From JAJXTN01 sp038230895 (GTDB lineage Bacteria > Patescibacteriota > Saccharimonadia > Saccharimonadales > UBA4665): DNA of 64,000 nucleotides. Each line of letters begins with the position of its first letter. The first letter of the stretch is position 1. Of this stretch, positions 8,801 through 14,763 are shown piece by piece. The position numbers and the translations under genes were made by a program. The notes beneath the pieces were generated by a model. The model was not told the DNA's origin. It saw nothing but the letters and a program-made list of their open reading frames with translations, and searched no databases. The stretch spans positions 3,839-67,838 of the forward strand of contig JBBRMJ010000004.1 in NCBI GenBank assembly GCA_038230895.1. Direction: 5' to 3'.

Positions 8801-10577
8801 GACGACTGGTAAATTTAATGTTGGCACATCACCTGATCACCCAATTCGACGTAGCTCCGCCTATGCCTCAAACGGCTATTTGTACGTGTTCGCCGGGCAC
8901 GACGGTCTAAACCTTGCACCAGTCGGTAATATTAGTATTGGTAAGATTAATCCGTCCACTGGCAATGTTTCTAGTGATTTTACGGTGTCGACCACAGCCT
9001 TTACGGCCAAATGGGACACGGCTAGTGCCTTCGCTGACGGCAACGTTTATACTGTCGGAGGTTGTACCGCGGGTAACCCGCCGACGACGTGTACGGCTCG
9101 CACCAACGCTACGGAATACTTCCAGATATACAACGCTACCAATTCTGGCAATCGGGCCAATGCCAACAGTGGGAACGCCATCCCAACCGGAGTGTCTGGA
9201 AACTCAGCTGTCGCCTACAATGGCTATCTCTATCAAGCAGGCGGTTGCAGCGTTTACACCATTGGTACGACCACTTGTACGACGGCTGTTGGTAGTAGCA
9301 GTTTTGCGGCGATCAATCCAGATGGCTCGATTGGAACGTGGACGGCTGGGCCGAGCTTCCCGTCGAGTGCCCTCAGGGGATATGGATGTATGGTTCAGCT
9401 CAACGGCACGCTTTATTATATGGGCGGAGTTACCAGCGGTGGTACCGCCCAAAGTGATGTCTATTATAGTACTGCTTCGGGCTCATCGTGGGGTAGCGGC
9501 ACATGGGCAGCCGTCAACGCTGGTAGCGCTACCGGTAAGCTATTAGCCATTAAAGGTGGGCTGAGCTGCAGCACTTGGAATAATCGTATCTATGCTGTTG
9601 GTGGTTCGACCTCGACCACCGTGTACTACAGCCCTTCGTTGCCGAGTGGGGGCGATATTACTAGCGCCTGGACGGCCACTACGACGAGCTTTACGACGAG
9701 TCGAAGCTATCACGCGGCGGTGGCGGTGGGTGGATACCTCTATGTTATCGGTGGTTTTGACGGGACCAACTACTTATCAGATACGCAGTTTGCACAGATT
9801 GCTTCGAGCGGTAATATCACCGCCACCTGGGCCTATACCAACGATCTGCCATACAAGGAGCGGCAAATGTCAGCCTATGCTGCCAATGGCTATATCTATG
9901 TTTTAGGCGGTGCCACTGGTACCGCTAGCACCAGCTGTCTAGGCACCCAAAATGTTGCCTCAGTCAATACCGACGGTACACTAGGCTACTGGCAGGAAGG
10001 TGTGGCCACCAGCTTTACGGCGCGCATGGGTTCAGGAGTTGCCTATTATAATGGCTATTACTATGTCGTTGGTGGCAATGATTGTAGCGCTAACACGACA
10101 ACCAGCAACGTCACCACAACATCGTATGCAGGGGAGCAGTCACAGGCTATTCGTAGTATCTTCACGCGCTATATCGATATGGTGGGCGACGCCACGCCGT
10201 GGAAGTTTGTTATTAATGGCAGCAATGCAGCAGTAAACACCGTAGATATTGAGAACTGGCGCCTGACCTATAACTCTAGTCGCATTGCGACGAACGCCTT
10301 CGGTGCCAGCACCATCGTCACGCCGCTTAACTTCGGCCCTAATCCATTTGTCATCACCGCTATCGACGGCTCCAGCGTCAACCAGGGCGTGTCCCGCTAC
10401 TGGCAGCTAACCTTCGACATCGACCAAACTAATTCCTTCGCTTTTGCCGATGTCAACATCAGTCCACCAGCCATTGTGTCCTACAGCTTCTACTACGCCC
10501 CCTCCGGCAACACTCGCCTGCGTAACGGCGGTATCTTCCAAGACCAAACCCACCAATCCCTCGACGCCCACCCATAA
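5886..10577 (+). CDS. Membrane-anchored kelch-repeat (beta-propeller) surface protein
   Basis: 1563 residues. A basic, Pro/Arg-rich N-terminal segment of about 80 residues precedes one membrane helix (around residues 80-100, ISVLVVVAVVLANVLLPYF), so the rest should be outside the cell. Residues about 400-1400 hold 18 kelch-like repeats, each with a core such as YNGYLYVVGG spaced roughly 55 residues apart, enough for about three six-bladed propellers. A beta-rich C-terminal domain follows and ends in RLRNGGIFQDQTHQSLDAHP, resembling a C-terminal motif I associate with CPR surface proteins (from memory). Kelch propellers bind protein or glycan ligands, so adhesion is likely; no enzyme motif is seen. 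It sits between two other envelope genes. Confidence 0.85.
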   Translation: MEPVWRQHRPVVRPSRSATPVAENRPQPASPSRVAPAASTHAAPRITIRLSFRFPKGIGRWFRNLKRDYLQRKGPKRTVFRISVLVVVAVVLANVLLPYFSNRWSSDAYALDGADKAVISQANESMGAVLKHDLKEQSYSFNTNYQADGLAGGQFHQGGAQIKATLHDDLTKGVTINDPVTSDSFTITPQVKALYAKQSSNQIQYPIYGGSGALIYTTNAVGVKEDILLRHEMGDTLKLKYKLGLGNDYAAKLLADGSLAIYGSNLPLDNVSTSTDKDAKLLAKARQNAVKDTWLFTIPPPTVHASGDRVGKAHVVYQLKGDILTIVATNMKSANYPLSIDPTVQISTTNEFYRNTSIESNADFDATNNQITRGALTGGTTGTWTATTTLGQGRFLAGATAYNGNVYVVGGAATSASTTNLAGTNANAVEYASISTASPSVFGSWAAGNHSGLPAGGLSRFQLIGYHGFLYAIGGSTTDTTCGTLSSTVYYASVQVNGVLGNWATTNAPATARCSFGATAYGGKIYIAGGKTGSATGTGTTDVSYAVVNPDGTLTWTSGTTPALPAARYGNDLQAYNGYLYVVGGMLSGSPGTLTNTVLYNPLNTDGTIYNGSSNWASTNTFTTARENLGAIFSVIKNGYIYLSGGCSAINGSQTCTTVQSDTQLAQINADGSLGQWATTTSLTAARVGSTEVVWRGTVYNVAGCLAMSAGAISCSAAPVATTQYGTIASAGQASVLKTTTNYPLSVFGATAAVLNGYLYVVGGCTTNDCQSGSPSVTNQTYYAQIASDGTLGSWSNNAANTINGTGATSGIAEMALVAANGSLYGFGGYNDSAPSNKAWIVTPSASTGALPGAWTASTGNLAATVYAAGAMYIKGTFIVIGGCVATAGSFGCSTYRTAVTKYTFSGTTITNAGTTTALSAAANFSDAAFGLAYYYGYIYLCGGTDAGQAYTQFCTYGKLDPSALTVASWTTTTGKFNVGTSPDHPIRRSSAYASNGYLYVFAGHDGLNLAPVGNISIGKINPSTGNVSSDFTVSTTAFTAKWDTASAFADGNVYTVGGCTAGNPPTTCTARTNATEYFQIYNATNSGNRANANSGNAIPTGVSGNSAVAYNGYLYQAGGCSVYTIGTTTCTTAVGSSSFAAINPDGSIGTWTAGPSFPSSALRGYGCMVQLNGTLYYMGGVTSGGTAQSDVYYSTASGSSWGSGTWAAVNAGSATGKLLAIKGGLSCSTWNNRIYAVGGSTSTTVYYSPSLPSGGDITSAWTATTTSFTTSRSYHAAVAVGGYLYVIGGFDGTNYLSDTQFAQIASSGNITATWAYTNDLPYKERQMSAYAANGYIYVLGGATGTASTSCLGTQNVASVNTDGTLGYWQEGVATSFTARMGSGVAYYNGYYYVVGGNDCSANTTTSNVTTTSYAGEQSQAIRSIFTRYIDMVGDATPWKFVINGSNAAVNTVDIENWRLTYNSSRIATNAFGASTIVTPLNFGPNPFVITAIDGSSVNQGVSRYWQLTFDIDQTNSFAFADVNISPPAIVSYSFYYAPSGNTRLRNGGIFQDQTHQSLDAHP

Positions 10578-10663
10578 GGGCAGTGAGGCAGACGGCGTGA
10601 GGATAACCATAGCCAATATTGACATTATTCGGTAAAATAGTACTGAAAGCGTGAAACAAACAC

Positions 10664-11626
10664 ATGGATACTAATAGGTTTAAGCGTCGAACAGATTACA
10701 ATGCGCCGGTCCGACGACCAGCCCCAGTTCGTGATGAGCTTGGGGAACTGCGTCAACCAGCGCCCACCACGCCAACTCCCGCGGCAGCGCCAACGCCAAC
10801 TCCAACACCAACACCCGTGCCCACACCCATAGTAGTCGCTGATGCCCCCGTAGAGGCAGCCAGAGTGCCCGTAGCACCTCGTCCAGTTCATGAGTCGGCC
10901 AGTATGCCGCCCGAAGCCGCCATCGACCTTTCGAAGCCCGATACCGGTGGCTGGCTCGACGCTATAAATCCTGAAGACAGTCAGCCAACTCTAGTAGCCT
11001 CCACTGATGTTACGGCAGCCGAGGCCTTGCCAGCCCCGACTATCTCGGTCCAGATTAGCCTGCCCAGCAATATTAGTCTCCCCAAACCGCGTCTGCCAGC
11101 CTGGCCGTATCGCAAAATTGCTATAAGAGCTGGTATCGCCACCGCTGTCGTTGCAGTGCTACTGACTGGCACACTGGTAAGCATGCATTTCCTGCGCCAT
11201 TCGTCACAGCCCAAGCTCACCCAAGCGCAGAAATTAGCGACGAACCTCGCTCAGCCGACCTTCGCGCCCGTCGCTCCAAAAGATAAGGCCGGTTTAGCAG
11301 CGGGCGAGGCTGGCAAAACTACTTTCGACGGCTCCCGTAACACCTATAGTTACCAGGATACCTTAGGTAATGTGCCGCTGATCGTCAGTCAACAGCCCAT
11401 TCCAGCCAAATTCAATACCTCGCAAGAAGCTGTCAGCAGCGCTGCCCAGAGCTTAGGTGCCAAAACCACCTTTGCAACTCATTACGGCAAGGTGTACATG
11501 TTCACCAGCACCAAATCAAACGCTCAAATGCTCGTACTGTCTGTAAACAGCTTACTGGTCTTCATCCAAAGCAGCTTTACGCACTCTACCGCCGACTACA
11601 CGACCTACATCAACAACCTCAAGTAG
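10664..11626 (+). CDS. Single-pass membrane protein with MDTNRFKRR N-terminus, function unknown
   Basis: 320 residues. The cytoplasmic N-terminal half is Pro/Thr/Ala-rich with a run of PTPTPTP around residue 45. One membrane helix lies near residues 150-173 (IAIRAGIATAVVAVLLTGTL). The extracytoplasmic C-terminal domain of about 110 residues (from FDGSRNTYSY to the end) is compact and not recognised. The first nine residues match the start of the LCP protein at 18454 (MDTSRYKRR). It follows the kelch gene by 86 bases and may be co-expressed with it. Confidence 0.75.
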   Translation: MDTNRFKRRTDYNAPVRRPAPVRDELGELRQPAPTTPTPAAAPTPTPTPTPVPTPIVVADAPVEAARVPVAPRPVHESASMPPEAAIDLSKPDTGGWLDAINPEDSQPTLVASTDVTAAEALPAPTISVQISLPSNISLPKPRLPAWPYRKIAIRAGIATAVVAVLLTGTLVSMHFLRHSSQPKLTQAQKLATNLAQPTFAPVAPKDKAGLAAGEAGKTTFDGSRNTYSYQDTLGNVPLIVSQQPIPAKFNTSQEAVSSAAQSLGAKTTFATHYGKVYMFTSTKSNAQMLVLSVNSLLVFIQSSFTHSTADYTTYINNLK

Positions 11627-11663
11627 CTCATTAACTTCGGTGGGGCAGGGCAGGTCGCACACT

Positions 11664-11698
11664 AAAATGTTCAGGGTTTGCCAGCTGAACAACATTTT
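11664..11698 (+). terminator. Possible terminator hairpin after the 320-residue membrane protein gene
   Basis: AAAATGTT (11664-11671) pairs with AACATTTT (11691-11698); an inner CAG/CTG continues the stem with a three-base bulge. Moderately weak; the T-run is inside the right arm. Confidence 0.35.
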
Positions 11699-11872
11699 GG
11701 GTGAACGTGACAAAAATCTCCTTTACATGCCTAACATAAGCGGAGTAGAATACCCAGTAGATCCTCCCAAACAAAAACGGATCAAAACAAAAATAATGCA
11801 AAAACAGGTCAAAATACATCGCTCTTCGGGAATAGCTGTGTTCGTTTTGGCCATAAAACAAAAGGGATGGGC

Positions 11873-11995
11873 ATGAAACCGCTCAAAAAGAAGCAAGATG
11901 ATCGCTTACTCAAGCAATTGTCACGTGTCGAACGCCAACGCCAAGAACAAATAAGAAAGATGATCTATAGTGATCCATCATTCAACGTGGTATAA
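11873..11995 (+). CDS. Small basic hypothetical protein, 40 residues
   Basis: ATG at 11873 preceded by AAGGGATGGG at a spacing compatible with a weak Shine-Dalgarno sequence. The product is highly charged (begins MKPLKKKQDDRLLKQL, ends SDPSFNVV) and mostly predicted helical. An A-rich leader of about 100 bases precedes it. No family recognised. It could be a small regulatory or nucleic-acid-binding protein, or spurious. Confidence 0.45.
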   Translation: MKPLKKKQDDRLLKQLSRVERQRQEQIRKMIYSDPSFNVV

Positions 11996-12112
11996 CAGCT
12001 GCTAAGCTATGCCTCAGTCCTAGAAGCCTCACAACCTCTCTTGTTTGACCGCCCCATCCGGAGCGTTCACTTCTCGTCTTTTCAATTACATCGATGCTGA
12101 CCTCTGTTAGCT

Positions 12113-12242
12113 CGTCATCCCAGCGCAGGCTGGGATCTAAACCTATATAGGCGCCGATAGGCGCTCTTTTCCGTATTACTCATGTATGGCAGCATAGCAG
12201 CGCTCATTATTGGTATGGGTCCCAGCCTGCGCTGAGATGACG
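12113..12242. repeat. REP-like long inverted repeat (23-bp arms)
   Basis: Arms 12113-12135 and 12220-12242 match at 22 of 23 positions in inverted orientation. Each arm contains the CCCAGC...GCTGGG mini-palindrome (one base altered on the right) typical of widespread REP/BIME-type intergenic repeats starting with GTCATCCC. The interior carries a small hairpin with a T-run. Confidence 0.8.
12151..12170 (+). terminator. Weak intrinsic terminator inside the REP-like element
   Basis: GCGCC (12151-12155), loop GATA, GGCGC (12160-12164), then TCTTTT. A short stem with a U-tract; it would end transcription from the 40-residue ORF side before parA. Confidence 0.4.
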
Positions 12243-12337
12243 AATCTCGGACAGGGGTGAGCGTGGTAATCTAGGCGGCTAGTATTAAATGGCTAGTCAT
12301 CTGTTATTTGGCCTCGAAGAGGGGAGGAGGCTGGGGT

Positions 12338-12345
12338 GGTATACT
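12338..12345 (+). promoter_or_regulatory. -10 region (GGTATACT) for parA
   Basis: TATACT at 12340-12345, preceded by TGG (12337-12339), an extended -10. The start codon is 18 bases downstream, leaving a leader of about a dozen bases. Confidence 0.55.
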
Positions 12346-12363
12346 GAGAGCGAGGCATTATAT

Positions 12364-13125
12364 ATGACACAAAAAATCATCGCAGTCGTTAATCAGAAAG
12401 GTGGTGTGGGCAAAACAACCACCGCCATTAACGTGGCTGCCCAGTTAGCCTCAGCCAAAGCCAAAGTCTTGCTGGTCGACCTCGATCCACAAGGTAATGC
12501 TACCAGCGGGCTGGGAATTCCCAAAGATTCCGCCAATCATACAACGTACGACGTATTACGCGGCGACGTCCAACTAGCCCGGACGGTCTCAGAAACCAAT
12601 GTCGCACAATTATACGTCCTGCCGGCGAACGCTAATTTGGCTGGCGCGGAGGTTGAACTGGTAAATGCTGCAGAACGCGAGTTCGCGTTGACCAAAGCTT
12701 TGGCATCAGCCACCTATGAATACATTCTTATTGATTGTCCGCCTTCATTGGGTCTTTTGACGATTAATGCCTTAACGGCCGCTCATTATGTCATGATTCC
12801 CGTCCAAGCCGAATATTATGCGCTGGAAGGCTTAAGTCAGCTGCTCAACACGATCCAGGCCGTCAAGCAGAGTACCAATCCGAATCTGGAATTGCTGGGC
12901 ATTGCCCTCACGATGTTTGATAAGCGCAATTCACTCAGTGAACAGGTGGAGCAAGAGGTCAAGAATTACTTCGGTGACAATTTATTTAAGACCATCATCC
13001 CCCGCAATGTGCGCTTGGCCGAAGCGCCGAGTTATGGCCGGACGATTTTTGAACATGATCACTGGAGTAAGGGCGCTCGAGCCTATAAGTCTCTCGCCAA
13101 AGAAGTCCGGGAACGGCTGGCCTAG
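12364..13125 (+). CDS. parA: ParA-family chromosome partitioning ATPase (Soj)
   Basis: 253 residues from the ATG at 12364. The frame extends 25 codons upstream, but the protein family begins at this MTQKIIAVVNQKGGVGKTTT and the promoter lies inside the extension. The deviant Walker A motif (KGGVGKTT) is near residue 12, the Walker A' region DLDPQGNATSGLG near 40, and the Walker B region IDCPPSLGLLT near 123. ParA forms ATP-dependent dimers on the nucleoid that move ParB-bound origin regions. parB lies 690 bases downstream but an antisense gene separates the two, unlike the usual overlapping parAB. No parS consensus (TGTTTCACGTGAAACA) was noticed in the window. Confidence 0.93.
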   Translation: MTQKIIAVVNQKGGVGKTTTAINVAAQLASAKAKVLLVDLDPQGNATSGLGIPKDSANHTTYDVLRGDVQLARTVSETNVAQLYVLPANANLAGAEVELVNAAEREFALTKALASATYEYILIDCPPSLGLLTINALTAAHYVMIPVQAEYYALEGLSQLLNTIQAVKQSTNPNLELLGIALTMFDKRNSLSEQVEQEVKNYFGDNLFKTIIPRNVRLAEAPSYGRTIFEHDHWSKGARAYKSLAKEVRERLA

Positions 13126-13136
13126 GCCCCCGCTTC

Positions 13137-13150
13137 GAGAGCAAACTCTC
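13137..13150. terminator. Small convergent hairpin after parA
   Basis: GAGAG (13137-13141), loop CAAA, CTCTC (13146-13150), flanked by a possible outer CCCCG/CGGGG pairing. It lies between the convergent 3' ends of parA and the antisense hypothetical gene. No strong U-tract. Confidence 0.3.
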
Positions 13151-13186
13151 AAAGACCGGGGTTACAGATACTGACGATGGTTTCTG

Positions 13187-13723
13187 TCATGGTTTAGCTG
13201 GCGATAGTATGGTCGAATTGCTGAAACCGAAGCCTTGATTGAGCATTTCGTAGAGTCTAGCAATTTCGTCAGGATCGTTGATGAGCGTAAGTAGGTCGTG
13301 AGATTCTGCAAGGCTCGACTGTAGCGTTTGGGCGTGTGAGAAGGCAATCGGGCTGACGGGCCCTTTCTGTGGCGCTGTGGTGTTGATGCACAGAACTTCA
13401 TGAGTCTCACCGGTCTTGAGATTTTTCGTTCGTCTCTGTTCTAGGTGGGCATTCGGGCCGAGGGTGTATCTCGTTAGGTCAACTTGGTGGGTGCTCCTTC
13501 GGAGTAGATCGTCGGATGTTTCGTTGGCTGTGGCTTCTGGATTGATTATGAACTGTGCGACTCGCTGAATTTTCTCGAGGACTGTCGTCGGTCGACTTGT
13601 AAAAAATGGTCGTTTCTTATCAGCATGAGGCAATGTGAGTAGCAGTTGGGCATATTCAACTAACTCCGTTTGTTGCGGTGATAACTCAACCCTCTGTGGA
13701 CGTGCGCTCAGCCGTTCAGGCAT
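13187..13723 (-). CDS. Hypothetical protein between parA and parB
   Basis: 178 residues if started at the internal ATG (13723, MPERLSARPQRV); the frame extends 18 more codons to 13777 with a less protein-like sequence. Mostly helical and charged, with no membrane segment and no recognised domain. It lies convergent to parA and divergent from parB, so it is not co-transcribed with either. The long single open frame and separation by intergenic sequence on both sides favour a real gene; function unknown. Confidence 0.6.
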   Translation of the reverse strand: MPERLSARPQRVELSPQQTELVEYAQLLLTLPHADKKRPFFTSRPTTVLEKIQRVAQFIINPEATANETSDDLLRRSTHQVDLTRYTLGPNAHLEQRRTKNLKTGETHEVLCINTTAPQKGPVSPIAFSHAQTLQSSLAESHDLLTLINDPDEIARLYEMLNQGFGFSNSTILSPAKP

Positions 13724-13798
13724 GATTCTAGAGTGACATAAGCAGATTGGAATAGCAATGTTAACGAGCTTGGTCATCTGGGAATGGGGTGGTCCTTA

Positions 13799-13807
13799 TG
13801 CTATAGT
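13799..13807 (+). promoter_or_regulatory. Extended -10 (TGC-TATAGT), leaderless promoter of parB
   Basis: TATAGT at 13802-13807 with TGC directly before it. The ATG is 7 bases later, so transcription should begin at or next to the start codon. Confidence 0.7.
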
Positions 13808-13814
13808 GAGGTCT

Positions 13815-14684
13815 ATGGCAGGAACAACAAAAAGAGGACTTGGCAGAGGGTTTGAGTCGCTGTTGGCACCGGATTTTAATAAGGCGGCGCTGCTAGTGAG
13901 TAGCGACGATCGGATTGAGAAAATCGATGTCGGTACCTTGCAGGCAAACCCCTATCAGCCGCGGCATCACTTCGATGAAGCTACGTTACAGGAGCTGGCA
14001 GCGTCGATTAAGCATTATGGAATTGTACAGCCCTTGGTGGTGATGCCGGCGAAGGCCGGGGTTTACACCCTCATAGCTGGTGAGCGACGCTGGCGGGCGG
14101 CGCAATTGGCTGGTCTCAAGCAAGTACCGGCGATTGTTCGCAGTAGTAAGCAATTGGAGCAATTGGAAATAGCCCTCATCGAGAATGTCCAGCGAGTTGA
14201 TTTATCACCCCTCGAACAAGCCATTAGTATTGAGCGTTGGCATGATCAGTTCTCCATATCTTATGATTTGATATCTAAGCGATTGGGTAAAGCACCATCG
14301 ACTGTCAATAATATCGTGCGTTTATTGCAATTACCGGAAGCCGCACGCAAAGCCTTGGAAGCCCAGCAGATTACTGAAGGCCATGCCCGGTCTATATTGG
14401 CGTTGAAAGCAAACCCGGACCAGATGGCCCATCTGTTAAATGCCATTATTAAGTTGGGTTGGAGTGTGCGTGAAGCTGAGCGGTACGTATTGAGTGTTAA
14501 GGCAGGTGCCAAAGATCATCGCCAAGCCAAACAACGGGTGGTCACTGAAACGCCGATGACGAAGAAATTGGGCAAACACTTGCACACGGCAGTCCGAGTT
14601 CGCCGTACAGCCAAGGGTGGTGTGCTGGAAATTGGCTTTCGTGATGACGGCGATTTAGAGCGTATCATCGGACAAATTGGCTAG
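13815..14684 (+). CDS. parB: ParB-family chromosome partitioning protein (Spo0J)
   Basis: 289 residues from ATG 13815 (MAGTTKRGLGRGFESLLAP), the usual ParB opening; an in-frame extension to 13758 overlaps the promoter and is rejected. The N-terminal ParB/Srx CTPase domain carries ANPYQPRHHFDE and the GERRWRAAQLAGL segment (arginine-rich box II) near residue 90. The central helix-turn-helix part includes ALIENVQRVDLSPLEQA and LGKAPSTVNNIVRLLQLP. The C-terminal dimerisation part is short. It loads at parS near the origin and works with ParA. Confidence 0.93.
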   Translation: MAGTTKRGLGRGFESLLAPDFNKAALLVSSDDRIEKIDVGTLQANPYQPRHHFDEATLQELAASIKHYGIVQPLVVMPAKAGVYTLIAGERRWRAAQLAGLKQVPAIVRSSKQLEQLEIALIENVQRVDLSPLEQAISIERWHDQFSISYDLISKRLGKAPSTVNNIVRLLQLPEAARKALEAQQITEGHARSILALKANPDQMAHLLNAIIKLGWSVREAERYVLSVKAGAKDHRQAKQRVVTETPMTKKLGKHLHTAVRVRRTAKGGVLEIGFRDDGDLERIIGQIG

Positions 14685-14763
14685 GTCTACGAAGCGGTTG
14701 ATATGGTACGCTTATGGTTGTATCATAGTGTCTAACAGCTGAGGGTAGCAGTAATACATATAT

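Noticed and set aside
8914..9546. 210-codon alternate-frame ORF inside the kelch gene
   Set aside because: Shadow frame in a repeat-rich gene; the kelch frame continues unbroken through it.
11640..11876. 78-codon open frame on the plus strand between the membrane protein gene and the 40-residue ORF
   Set aside because: It runs through the putative terminator hairpin and an A-rich leader, has no ribosome-binding site and an unconvincing composition; an overlapping minus-strand frame (11631-11861) is equally poor.
12364..14684. parS site near parAB
   Set aside because: No match close to TGTTTCACGTGAAACA was seen; TCACGTGT at 11921 is only a partial core inside the small ORF.
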